The translations under genes were made by a program, and so were the position numbers. Source: Daucus carota subsp. sativus (taxonomy: Eukaryota > Streptophyta > Magnoliopsida > Apiales > Apiaceae). From it: 64,000 nt of DNA. Below the pieces are notes generated by a model. The model was not told the origin of the DNA, did no database searches, and saw nothing but the letters and a program-made list of their open reading frames with translations. The DNA is taken from the NCBI RefSeq assembly GCF_001625215.2, contig NC_030387.2, forward strand, positions 8,522,501-8,586,500. The letters are read 5' to 3'. This document shows positions 25,921 through 38,074 of this stretch, one piece after another. The number at the start of each line of letters is the position of its first letter. Position 1 is the stretch's first letter.

Positions 25921-28377
25921 ATGGACCATGACAATATGAAGAATGATGATAAAACAGCGGAAGAGAAGGCTATTGATGACTGGCTTCCGATAACTGCGGC
26001 GAGGAATGCAACATGGTATCATTCAGCTTTTCACAATGTTACCGCCATGGTCGGAGCTGCTGTTCTTAGCCTCCCATTTGCTTTGTCTGAACTTGGATGG
26101 TGACTTCTTAATCGTTTTTTCCATATTCAATAATTATAATATCCTCGATCTTTGTTAACTATATTTACGATTATTATTTATGCCAGATCAGCTTTTAATC
26201 TAGCATATTGTGGATCTATATGCAGCGTTTATTTCAATCAATATATCTATCACTTATAGATGAGTTTAGAAGCCGTCATAAGACCAAACTTTCTGCAAAT
26301 ATGCATGAAAAAAATATATATATAACTTTGGAACGGCTTCTGGTGGGTTGTTTAATCTCTTTGTATATGCTATATACTAAAGATTCTTTCGGAAATATCA
26401 TTCTATTGCATTTGCATTATGTTGTCACTTCTATATGTTTCGTTTCTGATATTATAGTAAACGATGATTTTTATTTTAAATATAGATATTAGATAGGTTT
26501 TCCTTGCACTTGCAAGTAAGTTATCTGATGTTTCATATTTCTGGCATGTTTGTTTAAGGGGACCTGGTATCATCATACTTGTTCTGTCCTGGATAATAAC
26601 CTTGTACACTCTATGGCAAATGGTGGAGATGCATGAAATCATTCCGGGAAAACGATTAGATAGATACCATGAGCTAGGCCAAATGGCTTTTGGTGAAAAG
26701 CTTGGGCTTTGGATTGTTGTTCCTCAGCAGCTTACGGTGGAAATTAGTACATGTATTGTTTATATGGTCACCGGAGGCAAATCGTTGAAGAAATTCCAAG
26801 AATCTGCTTTTCCAAATTCAAAATCTATCAGAACTACATACTTCATTTTAATATTTGGCTCTTGCCACTTCATACTCAGTTTGCTTCCCAGCCTAAATTC
26901 CATCTCTGGAATTTCCTTGGCTGCTGCGTTCATGTCCTTGAGGTAATCATTTGCTTTTAATAATATTCATGCTCAATTCCACAAATGTAAAATGATTACA
27001 CTGTATCCAAGTGCCAACTTCACCAGTAGTCATATTCATATACGCCAAGCACAGCTATCTTGTACTTCATTAGAAGAGAATTGTTGGTTTGAACGACGAA
27101 CTACCACGGTTATTGAAGCCAGATTTTTCAAAGTAGTATTACATCTTATATGTATCCATCAAAACTCTTCACATGTCATCATTCTTGAAGGTTTTAGGTT
27201 TCTACTGGTAAATGGATTTTTTATTTTTTTGTAGTTACTCAACAATTGCTTGGACAGCTTCGCTTAGGAAGGGCATGTATCAGGAGAATGTGGACTACAG
27301 CTACAGGGACAAAACTACAAGTAGAAATGTCTTCAACTTCTTTAGTGCAATGGGTGATGTAGCTTTTGCCTTTGCCGGTCACAATGTAGTCCTGGAAATC
27401 CAAGCCACAATTCCTTCAACTCCTGAACAACCTTCTAAGAAACCAATGTGGAAAGGTGTTAAGGTCGCATATATCATTGTTGCTCTTTGCTACTTTCCAG
27501 TTGCCCTTGTTGGATACTTTGTTTTTGGTAACAGTGTAGATGACAATATTCTAATTACACTAGAAAACCCAAATTGGCTTATCGCGCTTGCCAATTTATT
27601 AGTTGTTTTTCATGTGATTGGAGGCTACCAGGTATATACATAGTTTCTGAATATAGTCTACTAGCTACATCAATTTGAATCATTGCTCAAGTTATTCACT
27701 CTCTAGCTGCTTGCAGATATATGCAATGCCTGTATTTGACATGATAGAGACCTATTTGACGAAGCAAAAGAAATTCAGACCTTCAATACCTCTTCGCATG
27801 GCTGTCCGATTTACATATGTGGGTAAGCATCTAGTGGTCACTGTGGTCATTTAGTTTAAGAAGTGTCTTAATGTGTGTATCTAAATTTGGAGTTTCAAAG
27901 TGATCGTTCCGTTCCGTTGTGGTTATTCTTTGCAGTGATTACAATGTTTATTCGTATGGCAATTCCTTTCTTTTCTGGCCTACTTGGATTCTTTGGTGGA
28001 CTTGCATTGTCCCCTACCTCGTATTTTGTAAGTAACTACTAATGTGTGTAGGCCTGTGATTTAAAAGAATCTGAACGCATTGCTAATTGATAGAGTATCT
28101 TTTTCCCGGTATAGCTCCCGTGCATCATTTGGCTCAACCTCGTTAAACCCCGAAGATTCAGCATATCGTGGTGGATGAATTGGGTATGCATTTCATATGA
28201 TCTTGGCTTTCCAACTATAACTTTACTCTTTGTGACTATCTTTAGCTAATACAGCAAGATCCTGATTCTTATTTCTAGACTTTCATAGTACTGGGAGTTC
28301 TGTTAATGGTATTAGCAGCTGCTGGTGGGCTCAGTACATTAATCTCTTCGTACACCTCCTACAAGTTCTTCAGCTAG
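25921..28377 (+). CDS. LHT: Amino acid transporter, LHT family (AAAP)
   Basis: Proton-coupled uptake of neutral and basic amino acids at the plasma membrane (family knowledge). Exons 25921-26099, 26559-26942, 27235-27631, 27717-27822, 27936-28027, 28115-28183 and 28279-28377 give 441 aa, close to 446 in Arabidopsis LHT1. Family hallmarks in order: [35 protein letters not shown] across the first junction, [69 protein letters not shown], and [12 protein letters not shown] across exons 3-4. About ten to eleven membrane segments are expected. All introns are GT-AG with good pyrimidine tracts. Compared with LHT1, the first membrane segment reads [15 protein letters not shown] rather than GVLGLPYAMSQLGW, so substrate range may differ. 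AATAAA lies about 60 nt after the stop. Confidence 0.93.
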
Positions 28378-28437
28378 ATGCTAATATGTTCCTCTTTTTG
28401 GCAAAATCATCGGTACTCTGAGATGACAATCAAGGAA

Positions 28438-28443
28438 AATAAA
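28438..28443 (+). terminator. Candidate poly(A) signal of LHT gene
   Basis: AATAAA 61 nt after the stop codon; a second one follows at about 28486. Plant signals are loose, so this is only a candidate. Confidence 0.4.
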
Positions 28444-29462
28444 GATACTTTCAATAAATCTTGGCCATGTATATTGTTCGAAGAAATAAAATTCCCAAAT
28501 ACCACGGTTCGAGCATGAAAATTTAATACATTATATGGCAAATGAAATATTTGAACGTGTAAAAGAAGAAGAATATATTTATAACATTCGAAGCGAATAT
28601 ATTAAATTGTAATCCCTCAGTTCCTTTGGTGCTCAGCTAAAATATTTCTATTTAATAGAAAAAGACTTCTATCACTTTCTGAACAAATGTCTAAGATATC
28701 AATTCAAACCGCAACCTCATATTTTGTTTACAATGTCAGACAAAAACGTAACTTGAAGTTGTGGTTTCAGCTTAAAACACAATTCGGTTATAATTTTTAG
28801 CTGAAAACGTAACATCAGGTTGTGTTTCACTCAGAAAATTAGAAGATAACACGAACTTGCGTTTTGAAGTGAAATTTGGGGTCATCTTTCCAAAAAAATA
28901 AAAATGAGATCCATTTGTCTTAAATAATGACATTTAGCGTCTTTTCTCCCGCCCCTCTAAGTTTTTTTACGTTTTTTTTTTCATTGCTTGACATGTTTTT
29001 TAAAATGTATATAAAATATAATTTAAAATTTTATTTTTAATTTTTTTATGAATATTTAAATATTAAATTTTTATTTAGAAAAAAATTAAAATAAATTATG
29101 AAACTAATTTTATAAAAAAATTAAAATATATGGCAAGTTTTCATCATAATGCCGTCCGGAAAAAGTCCGAAAATAATGTCGGGGATTACTCTATCCCGGA
29201 AGATAAAGAACATCAAAAACAAGTAAATTTATTTATAGGACTCTGATTATCGTTATTTCTTTTTAAATTCATATTTTAGGATAAGTAGATTATTGTTTGT
29301 TATGATAAGTTGCTGGTGGCTAGGATAACAAAACGCGATCAGACAATTTGTGATCATATAATAGCCATCACAAAGAGTGATGTATACTGCATATAGTATC
29401 AAAGACTAGAAAGATGACTCCGAATTAGGAAGACATAATAGTATATGCAAATTTAAAAATCA
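28444..29462. other. Intergenic, no gene seen
   Basis: AT-rich. Contains two related phrases (AAAACGTAAC followed by TGAAGTTGTG or ATCAGGTTGTG, 28742-28830) and a Stowaway-like internal fragment near 28990-29110. No element borders could be fixed. Confidence 0.4.
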
Positions 29463-29467
29463 GTGAA

Positions 29468-29720
29468 TGTGGTAATATACTAGCTTCTATATTAAGAGAG
29501 CTGCTGCTATAATAACAAAAAGAATGGAAAGAGAACAGATAGAGAGAATGTTGAGCTGATTGTAGTTTGTATTCCTCGATGGTTTTTACATTCAGTATGC
29601 ATCCTATTTATAGCAAAAGCAAAGTGACAAGTAATAAATGCAATGCAGTAATTTTTCATGCCTAAGCCATAGCTCAACTATTTATACATTGACCACATGT
29701 GCAATCACTATTTTATAACA
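29468..29720 (-). repeat. Copia LTR (3' LTR of the element)
   Basis: Begins TGTGGTAATATAC and ends TTTTATAACA on the + strand. It matches 36686-36937 apart from scattered substitutions. The adjoining CTCCCTTTG is the polypurine tract read backwards. Confidence 0.9.
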
Positions 29721-30176
29721 CTCCCTTTGATTGTCATGGTGGTGTGGATCATAGATTGCCTCGTTAAAACCTTGTCAAAGAAAAATCCAGTGGAATAAAA
29801 ACTTTAACGAAGGAAAAAGAGTGCAATCTCTCCTTGGAAGAAAAATCATTCACTAAAATTTTGTTGCAGCATATCTTTGAGTCGACGCATAACTCCCCCA
29901 CTTAAATTTCTAACGTCCTCGTCAGGCCGAAACTGATAGCCCATAAGCCCAGATCGAACCTCTCTAGCCATTGTGGGATAATACTGATTGGCTTCGTGTC
30001 CCCGCCTCCGGATCTCTGTCCATTGCGGTATAATACCCAACTGCAACAACTTGGGTAATCCACAAGCCCACCACAGGCCCCCAAAAAGATCATGATTTGT
30101 TGGTGCAATTGGTAGTAGTACTTATGCTTATAAACTGAACTAAAGTCTCCACACCTCTTGATGTGGGACTAGGGTG
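29721..30176 (-). other. Copia internal remnant without RT
   Basis: This stretch between the integrase end and the 3' LTR should hold reverse transcriptase and RNase H but does not. Instead it has ordinary-looking DNA including GTGGGACTAGGGTG (30162-30175), a phrase common in other plant LTR elements. The RT region was therefore lost or replaced. ORFs at 29846-30108 are not recognised. Confidence 0.5.
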
Positions 30177-31248
30177 TTATAGCTGGTTATAGGCAGTTGG
30201 TCTAATCCTAATAAGATTAGCAGCATGAAGTATTGCATGACCCCAGATTGATGTAGGTAATTTTGCTTTCAATAACAACGGTCTTGCAATAAGTTGAAGT
30301 CTTTTGATAAAGGACTCGGCTAACCCATTTTGTGTATGTACATGAGGAACTGGGTGTTCAATTAAAATTCCTACAGACATGCAATAGTCGACAAAAGTTG
30401 CAGATGTGAATTCACCGGCATTGTCTAAACGAATTGACTTAATACAATGATCAGGGAATTGAGCTCGCAATTTGATTATCTGGGCAAGTAATTTTGCAAA
30501 AGTATCATTACGAGTTGAGAGAAGACAAACATGAGACCATCTAGTTGATGCATCGATTAATACCATGAAGTACCTAAATGGACTAGATGATGGGTGGATA
30601 GGTCCACATATGTCGCCTTGGATCCTTTCTAGAAAACTTGGACTTTCAAGCTTAACTTTAGTAGGAGATGGCCGAGTAATCAGTTAACCTAAAGAACATG
30701 TTGAACATGGAAGGTCATTTTTGGAAAGAACTTTAATATCTCTAGGAGGATGTCTAGTAGAATTTTCTATAATACGACACATCATAGAGACTCCAGGATG
30801 ACCTAATCTTTCATGCCAAAGGGTAAATGATTTTGGATCTATGAGTTTGGAAGCAATGACATTGTGTGACTCAATGGTTCTGATTTTCATCATATATAAT
30901 CCTGAGGAAAGTGAGTGAAACTTTTCTAAGATTTTCTTGTTGCTAGAATTAGCAGAAGTAATAAGGAGATATTCTTTACCAGACTCAGAAGTGGTTTCAA
31001 TGTGAAATCTGTTAAGTCTGATATCTTTAAAACTACGAAGATTTCTAGTGGACTTACTAGAAAATAATGCATTTGGAATATGTAGTGTGTACCATTAGGC
31101 AAGACGAAACTAGCTTTTCTAAAACCTTCGATTATATTAGATACTCCAGAAATTGTTCCCACCTAAGCTTCGATTTTGGTTATATGGGTAAAGTATTTTT
31201 GATTATGTAGATTCGTATGAGTTGTACCATAATCAGCAATGCATATAT
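30177..31248 (-). pseudogene. Copia pre-integrase and integrase remnant
   Basis: On the - strand, 31248 onward reads IADYGTTHTN then VGTISGVSNIIEG, a decayed form of the region around the copia protease/pre-integrase. Next come FTLWHERLGHPG (the H.R.GH of the GAG pre-integrase zinc finger, partner Cys CSTCSLG) at 30893-30684 and the integrase core at 30566-30177 with IDASTRW, IRLDNAGEF and HTQNGLAESF, which show the catalytic D, D and E. Stops and frame changes at 30925 and near 30684 separate the parts. The C-terminal part of integrase is cut after RPTAYNQL. Confidence 0.85.
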
Positions 31249-34200
31249 CACTACGCCATAAAAGACCCATAAAAGGGCTAAGGTAACATATATTTTATGA
31301 TAGGTTTTTTCATGTTGCCCTAGGGGGTCTAAGGCAACATCTTTTTCTCCTAAACCAACAGAAAATATATGTTAGCAAAGTCTATGTAAGCTAACATTTT
31401 ATACTCCTAACCTATCATTATTTTTTGTTACCTAAGAGTGTTTTATTTTTATTTTTAAATGATGGGGCCCACTGTAGGGCCACCTGGGGCCCACATGGGG
31501 GCCACTGTTGGATCCACCTGGCTGCCACGTGGCAATGTGGGGCCAATTAATTTGGCAACATTTGAACAAGCTATTGCAACATTTTGAGTAAACGATTTTT
31601 GCTACATTTAAGGTAGCTACTGCAACATTTTACCAAAAAAAAAAATTGACATATATGCTCTAAATATACAATACTTCCCAAAATAAACCATACTTTAAAT
31701 CTATACACAAAACATCCAAAATCTAACATCCACCAGCCAACATCTAATATCCAGCATAACCAACTACAAAATCCAACATCCAAAAACTTACACATCCAAT
31801 TCACCAACTACTTAATGAGAGGTCTGGCTTCTGATCTACCAGTTTTGTGAACCAATTTTTTACATTTGTTAAAACAGGATAATCATCAATGGACCAAGTA
31901 CAAATCATGGTTTAACTAATACACTAATTGACTTGAGTGATTCAGTTTCATACATGCTCTACATACACATGAACTTGTACTATAAGCAACATGATGCTGA
32001 CACTACAAAAAATAAACAGACTATTAACCGACTCAATGTCAATGTCATTCACACAAGAGTTTAACCAAACGTTCAATGTCAAACACACAAGAAAACCATA
32101 CATCAGTAGGTTTATAAACACATGTAATAATTATCACAAAACTACATAACGTCACTACATTATTATCAAATATGCGCTAAGATAGAAATGGTTAGAACCT
32201 GAATTTCAAGCACCAAAATCTGAACTAAGCTCACACCAAAGAAATGCCCAAATCCACCAAACTTTAAGTTCCAAAGTTCTAAAAAAAAAAAAAAGAAAGA
32301 GAATCGTTACAAAATATATTATTTAAACAAAAGTCAAAATTCATAAATTCAACTATATTAATTAAATAAAAGACATCCCACGTGCACATTCACCAGATTA
32401 GTTCATTCAAATGATAACTTAATGTGGAATTGCGGTGTCTTACTTTAATTTCATCAGCCTAACTCCTTAATTAATATTTCAAAGTTTCATCATGTACGTC
32501 CAACACATACAATTATATATAGGCCCCTGGGAGTACTTGTTGCAGCTTTCGGAAGATTATCATAACTTGGTTATAGTGTATGCTTATGGAACCAGCCTAC
32601 ACTAAATATTTTACTCTAAAAATGGCTTATGACAAAAATAGAGCATAAAGGCGACAACAGAGCATAACCACATAACACAAAAATAAGAGCATAAATAAAA
32701 AATAATTAAAGATAAACAAAAATTTTCACATAAAATAATCTTCACAACAAAAAATAAGAGTATAAAATCAGTCACAACAAAAATAAGGGTATAAATCCAC
32801 TTAACATAAAAATAAGAGTATTAAACAGAGTAGGTCTACACTCAGTCAAAATAAAAATAGGAGTCTAAATTAAATAAAAACAAAAAATAAGCATAAATCC
32901 ACTTAACATACAAAAAATAAAATGTGAAAATAAAGTCTAATTATGAGCACTAGGGATACCTACAATCAAGCCTATGAATGCACCTCGAAGTGAAGAAGCC
33001 CTGTAATAAAAAAAAAATAAAGTCTAGTTAGAAACCCTAATAATAGCAAAAGGCCTTGAAATTAAAGATATAGGGGCCGTTTGGCTGAGCTTAAAAGAAG
33101 TAACTTATTGCTTAAAATAAAGAAGTGGATTAAAAGTTATAAGTTGGCTAAGACTTATAAGTTATTAGAAGTGTTTGGATACAGCCACTTATAATTTTTT
33201 AAGTGTTCGGATAACTTAAATTATAAGTTAGTCCGAAAATACTAAAAACACTCATGACTATATTATCATATAATATTTTATAAAAAAATTATAATGATAT
33301 TAAAAATAAAATTATAAATATTTAATTATGAATATGTTTTTTTTTATCAAGAACCTTCGTTTAACTCTTTTTAACTCTAACATGTTTTATTTCAATTATT
33401 AAGTAACCCCTTTTAACTCTAACATGTTACACAACAAATATCGTTTTTCATAAATTATCACATATTAATAACAGAATATTTTTTATAAATAGATAATAAA
33501 TTGTAAAAGCTAAATTTTCACGAGAAAATATAATCAGTTGGTTAATATAATTTAATATAATTAAAATTCAATTTATAATACTAAATTACTAATAAAACGA
33601 TGTTAAAATTTCAATTTATTGATAATAAATTATGAATTATATACCCGTGTGTGTTTCGCAAGGCTAGTAATAAATAAAAAGAAGAGGGAGGTTTACAGAC
33701 GGAAGAGAAATAATCGTTAAGGATTGTGGTTACCACGTTAAGCTCTCAATCACATAACCAGAATAACATGTATCATCAAAGGAGCTGATGGAAAAAAGCT
33801 AACGCCAAATAAAAACTACGTTATGCAACTTCTTTTCTGAGCTTTTCTCTCCTCAATTAAGTGTTTTAAAAAATTTGCCAAACAGACATCAACACAAGAG
33901 GAACGGGCTTCCAGGCTTTTAAGCCCAGAAGCACCTGCTCCCAAACACCCACATAGTTTGAGTGGATGTGATTTAAGTGAAGAAACCGCTGTAAATGTAA
34001 ATAAAATGAAGAAACCAAGCCTCTATTTGAAGAACCAAAGCCCTAATTAGAGTATGAAAGCCTCGTTCCTTCAAACAGAGCCCTAAATTGAACTCTACAC
34101 CAACCAATTAAAAAAGCAGTTGATGAGAGAGACTAGAGGGAGATGATAGAGAGCTGAGAGACCGGAGATGAGATCGATGCCGGAGGTGAGGTGAGAGAGA

Positions 34201-34905
34201 TGGGCGAGCTAGCTGGGTGTGTGAATAAACAGAGAGAGGAGATGCGCGAGCTGGGTTTGTGACTTAGTGAAAAAAGGGGCGGGATAGTGCAAGTGAAGTC
34301 CCGCTTCACTTTTGTGCGAAAAAATTCACCCGCAAAGTCAAAGTCGGTCTTGTCCGAAAATTCACAAGCAAAGTAGTATTTTGTTAATTATTTTTAATAA
34401 ATAAATATTTTATTATTATTTTTATTAATAAATATTTATAAATAAATCCACTTACTATTATGTATTTAAAGATATATTTATAGAATTTGAATATATTCAG
34501 TTATTATAATTAAAAAAATTGTATTTTTCATTTTAAATAAAAATAATTATTTTCACATTCTTTTTTTGATAAAATTATTATTAATAAATAATTATTTTTA
34601 CCTTTAATTATAAATTATAATTTAAATAAATTATTAATAATTTACACAATTATTAATAAATAATTATTTTTACCTTTAATTATATGTAAAAAAGTAGTAT
34701 ATATATCTTCTATTGCCCCTAAGCTAACAGATTGTCATGAATGTTGCAACCTCACACAAGTTCTAGCTAAGGCAACATCAGATTTGTGGCTAAGCTAACA
34801 TAAAAAACATAATGTTGGGGGAGGGTACAAGTGCTATAGCTAAGGTAACATAGTCTAGCAACATTTTCTCGGACGGCGTTGTGAAAGGCCTTTTATGGCG
34901 TAGTG
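31249..34905. mobile_element. Non-autonomous CACTA transposon
   Basis: Termini CACTACGCCATAAAAGACC and GGCCTTTTATGGCGTAGTG are inverted partners starting with CACTA. The 3-bp duplication TAT flanks them (31246-31248, 34906-34908). Subterminal regions repeat short motifs in both orientations (GCTAACAT, GGCAACAT, AAGGTAACAT at 31280-31440 and 34720-34860), as in CACTA elements where transposase binds. No transposase ORF is visible in 3.66 kb. It sits inside the copia pol region and contains an hAT-like MITE. Confidence 0.85.
33073..33950. mobile_element. hAT-like MITE inside the CACTA element
   Basis: The left end GGGGCCGTTTGGCTGAGC and the right end, inverted, GGGTGTTTGGGAGC resemble the imperfect termini of hAT-type MITEs. 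AGCTTAAAAG and CTTTTAAGCCC lie just inside. The target duplication is not clear. The body shares blocks with 20600-21060. Confidence 0.5.
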
Positions 34906-35052
34906 TATCTTCAAAATCCATTCTGTATATAATTAAGAAACATAATTTATAAGAACATAACACATTACATAGTTCAAATAAATCACACAGTACACACTAG
35001 TAATTATAGTAATTCGGACCATTAATGCTCATTCCTCTGATTGCTAATGAAA

Positions 35053-36047
35053 CTAATCCTCAGCCTCCCATATGGGAATTTCATTATTAGGGCCATTAAC
35101 GCTTATTCCTCCGGTTGTTATTACGAAGGAATCATCTAAGTTTTTGGCGAAATTGGTTTCCACCATTTTCCCTTTCGATCTTTTAGATGACTGATATAAA
35201 TCAACAAGATGTTGTGGGATATAACAATTTCGTGACCAATGCCCTTCCATTCCATACTTGTGGCATAAATTGTCATTTTTCCCTCCTTGTGGTGCCTTTC
35301 TTTTGCTCTGTGTTTCAGGTTGCCACTTCTGGTGACTAGAGCTATTATGAGGACGAAAATATCCACGACCACGGCCTCGTCCACAGTAGCGACCATGGCC
35401 TCGTCCATCTCTATGCCTTTTTCCACGTACATTCTGCTGGAATGTCGTGTTATTTACTTCTGGTAAAGGGGCAGATCCCGTTGGACGGGATTGATAGTTT
35501 TTAATCACCAATTCATGATTTTGCTCGGCAACAAGGAGGGTTGAAAGGAGATCCCCAAACTTGGTAAACTTGCGCTCCATGTACATCTTGGCTGAGTTGA
35601 TATTATTTGGATGAAAAGTTGATAATATTTTGTCGATCTTTCTTTTCTCAGTAACAACCTCACCACACATAATGAGCCTAGAACTTATTTTGAATAAGGC
35701 CGAGCCATATTCCCGAACACTCTTAAAATCTTGAAGCCTTAGATTAGCCCAATCATTTCAGTTGCAGGTAGATTAACTAGTTTCTGATGATCGAACCTAT
35801 CCTTTAGATTTTCCCATAAGATAAAGGGATCCTCGACTTCTAGGCACTCAGATTTTAAATCTTCATGCAGGTGTCAAAGAAAAATAATAGAGGTAAAGTT
35901 TTCTTCAATCGTGGATGTGTTTTCTGCTTTTATTGTGTTGCATAATTTCTTTGAACCCAAATGCAATTTTACATCTTGTACCCACGATAAATAGTTCTCC
36001 CCAGAAATGTCCAATGCCATGAACGACAAGTTTGTAAGATTTGTCAT
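35053..36047 (-). pseudogene. Copia gag, with stops and altered zinc knuckle
   Basis: The - strand start at 36047 reads MTNLTNLSFMALDISGENYL, then WVQDVKLHL, a copia gag head. A stop follows IIFL (near 35877) and a frameshift occurs near 35740 before the long open stretch 35670-35053. That stretch has DKILSTFHP, an Arg/Gly-rich basic patch and the zinc knuckle CHKYGMEGHWSRNC. The second Cys of the CX2C pair is Tyr here, so the CCHC box is already broken. It ends EIPIWEAED before the protease, where the CACTA element lies beyond 34908. Confidence 0.8.
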
Positions 36048-36426
36048 TATAATCTGAATTTAACACAAAAATTATTAACTTAAATTATCAATGTAAATAT
36101 TACATAAAATCCTACTGAATCGAGTGCGTTAACAAGTAAGCAATAATAAATGTGTACATCATTATTATCATCGATATTATGAACAGAGTTATATATAAAA
36201 TGACAAATGGATTTTCACCGCCATACGGACGTCTGCGTATACAGGTTATCTCCAACCAATAATATATTTAAGTGGAAAATCCTGCATAAGTTATTTAGGG
36301 CACAAAAGTTAATATCCGATAGGCAGGCAATTTACAAATTAAGGTTCCCACTATATTTCGGTATCACCCAAAATCATATGGTACCGTAAATAGGCGGTGC
36401 GCTGGCCATATTTTGTTAAAATATTA

Positions 36427-36544
36427 GTAGAGGGTGTAACCACGTCTACTCTAGTTATATTTATAAATTATTAGTAGAGGGTATAACCACGTCTACTCCG
36501 GTCACATATATTTAAATTGTTTGTAGAGGGTATAACCACGTCTA

Positions 36545-36545
<1 letters not shown>
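36427..36545. repeat. Tandem ~48-bp repeat in the copia leader
   Basis: Three units, each carrying GTAGAGGGTRTAACCACG then TCTAC, start at 36427, 36474 and 36523. Each core can fold on itself (GTAGA against TCTAC). They lie between the primer-binding side and gag in the retrotransposon leader. Confidence 0.8.

Positions 36546-36546
<1 letters not shown>

Positions 36547-36622
<76 letters not shown>
36547..36622. repeat. (TA)n microsatellite
   Basis: About 38 uninterrupted TA units next to the tandem repeat in the copia leader. Confidence 0.9.
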
Positions 36623-36631
<9 letters not shown>

Positions 36632-36685
36632 CATTTAAATAAAATTATACCTTCTCAGTTCCAGCAGGGCTTCGTGCTGATAACG

Positions 36686-36937
36686 TGTTGTAATATACTA
36701 GCTTCTATATTAAGAGAGCTGCTGCTATAATAACAAAACGAGTAGAAAGAGAACAGATAGAGAGAATGTGGAGCTGATTGTAGTTTGTATTGCTCGGTGG
36801 TTTTTACATTCAGTATGCATCCTATTTATAGCAAAAACAAAGTGACAAGTAATAAAGGCAATGCAGTAATTCTTCATACATAGGCATATCCCAACTATTT
36901 ATACATTGACCACATGTGCAATCACTATTTTATAACA
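36686..36937 (-). repeat. Copia LTR (5' LTR of the element)
   Basis: Partner of 29468-29720. Begins TGTTGTAATATAC and ends TTTTATAACA, directly before the GTGAA target copy. Confidence 0.9.
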
Positions 36938-36942
36938 GTGAA

Positions 36943-38074
36943 ATCATAACTGACAATAAGTGGCAATTATAACCGAAACAAAAGTTACTCAATCTTCGAT
37001 ATCGTTTGAGTAGAAAATATGTAGTTGTTACGCAGCAATGTTGAATAGAGCCTCCTAATTATAAAAATGCTAGATAATTCAATTTTTTGTCCAAAATTTC
37101 TCTTCAAAAAATATAAAAACGGCTCGAGGAGAAAATATAGAGTTGTTATGCTGTTTTACTACACTGAATAATAAATCATGATGCATGTGTTTTGATATTG
37201 CAGAATTATTGAAAAGAGCCTTCTAATATAGAAATGTCAGGTAATCCAAATTTTCTCTTCAAAAAAACATGATAGACAAGTAGTTTTTTTTTATTCGTGG
37301 ATGAATATATATGTAATTGGATCTGATATTACTACTAGGAATGTTACCATTTATATATGTCACACTCACAAGTTAGTATTTGGAAACAATTTTAGGATAA
37401 ATTATGAGATATTAGGCCTTTTTTTGAAAGAAAATTTATCCTACACCACTACTAAAATTACATTTAATATTACAACACAATCCGTGCATGAATGCATGAA
37501 TTTATTTTAGAGAATCAAATATTGTAACATAACTTTTCAAAATAAAAATGCATATAATCACGTAGAATAAGTGACTAAAACTAATATTGTAACATAACTT
37601 TTCAAAAAAAATATTATATAAAAATTTGTGACCTCAAAAATACTTATAACAATCATTTATCAGAATCAGAGACTCTCGTTTGATCAATAACAAAGGTCTT
37701 TTCCTTTTTTTATTTGTAAAATGTGTTGGTGTATTATAGTCCACCCTATTCTGTCCGGCATCACACTCACACTCAGCATAATTATGCTCATACATTCAAA
37801 AAAATAATTAAAATGACAAAATCAAAAGGAAAAAGAGATGATATCCAATTGTCAATCATTCTAATGCCACACCTTGGCTAACATATACTGAAATGAGCCC
37901 GAGCCCGAAAGAGTTTTCATAACCGAGCCCAATATTCATCTGGATCATGTACATTAAAACGGAGGGAAATGAGAAAGTTTTCCCGCCACTTTGTAACTAA
38001 CCTTAAAAAAACACAAACTCAATTGCAGACATACTCTGTAACTCAAACGAAACCCTAGGATCGAGAAAGCTCAA
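36943..38074. other. Intergenic, POLA2 upstream region
   Basis: Contains a loosely duplicated phrase (GAGCCTCCTAATTATAAAAATG near 37048 and GAGCCTTCTAATATAGAAATG near 37217). The POLA2 promoter should be in the last few hundred bases; TTTTCCCGCCA at 37978-37988 is an E2F-type site (TTTCCCGC), fitting an S-phase replication gene. Confidence 0.45.
37979..37987. promoter_or_regulatory. Candidate E2F site upstream of POLA2
   Basis: TTTCCCGCC, about 90 bp before the POLA2 start codon, matches the plant E2F/DP consensus TTTCCCGC. E2F sites are common in promoters of replication genes, so the position and sequence fit. No binding data. Confidence 0.6.

Larger units (their letters stand above)
29468..36937 (-). 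mobile_element. Copia LTR retrotransposon, interrupted and deleted
   Basis: LTRs at 29468-29720 and 36686-36937 are about 252 bp each and nearly identical, including CTATAATAACAAAA and CCTATTTATAGCAAAA. The element is flanked by a 5-bp target duplication GTGAA (29463-29467, 36938-36942). It runs on the - strand: the polypurine tract CAAAGGGAG sits next to the left LTR, and the primer-binding side (CGTTATCAGCACGAA on the - strand) next to the right LTR. Coding order on the - strand is gag (36047-35053), GAG pre-integrase and integrase (about 31248-30177). Protease/pol is split by a CACTA insertion, and reverse transcriptase and RNase H are absent between 30176 and 29721. Confidence 0.9.

Noticed and set aside
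36427..36545. CRISPR-like repeat-spacer pattern
   Set aside because: Only three ~48-bp units with similar, not unique, spacers, inside a plant retrotransposon leader; a simple tandem repeat.
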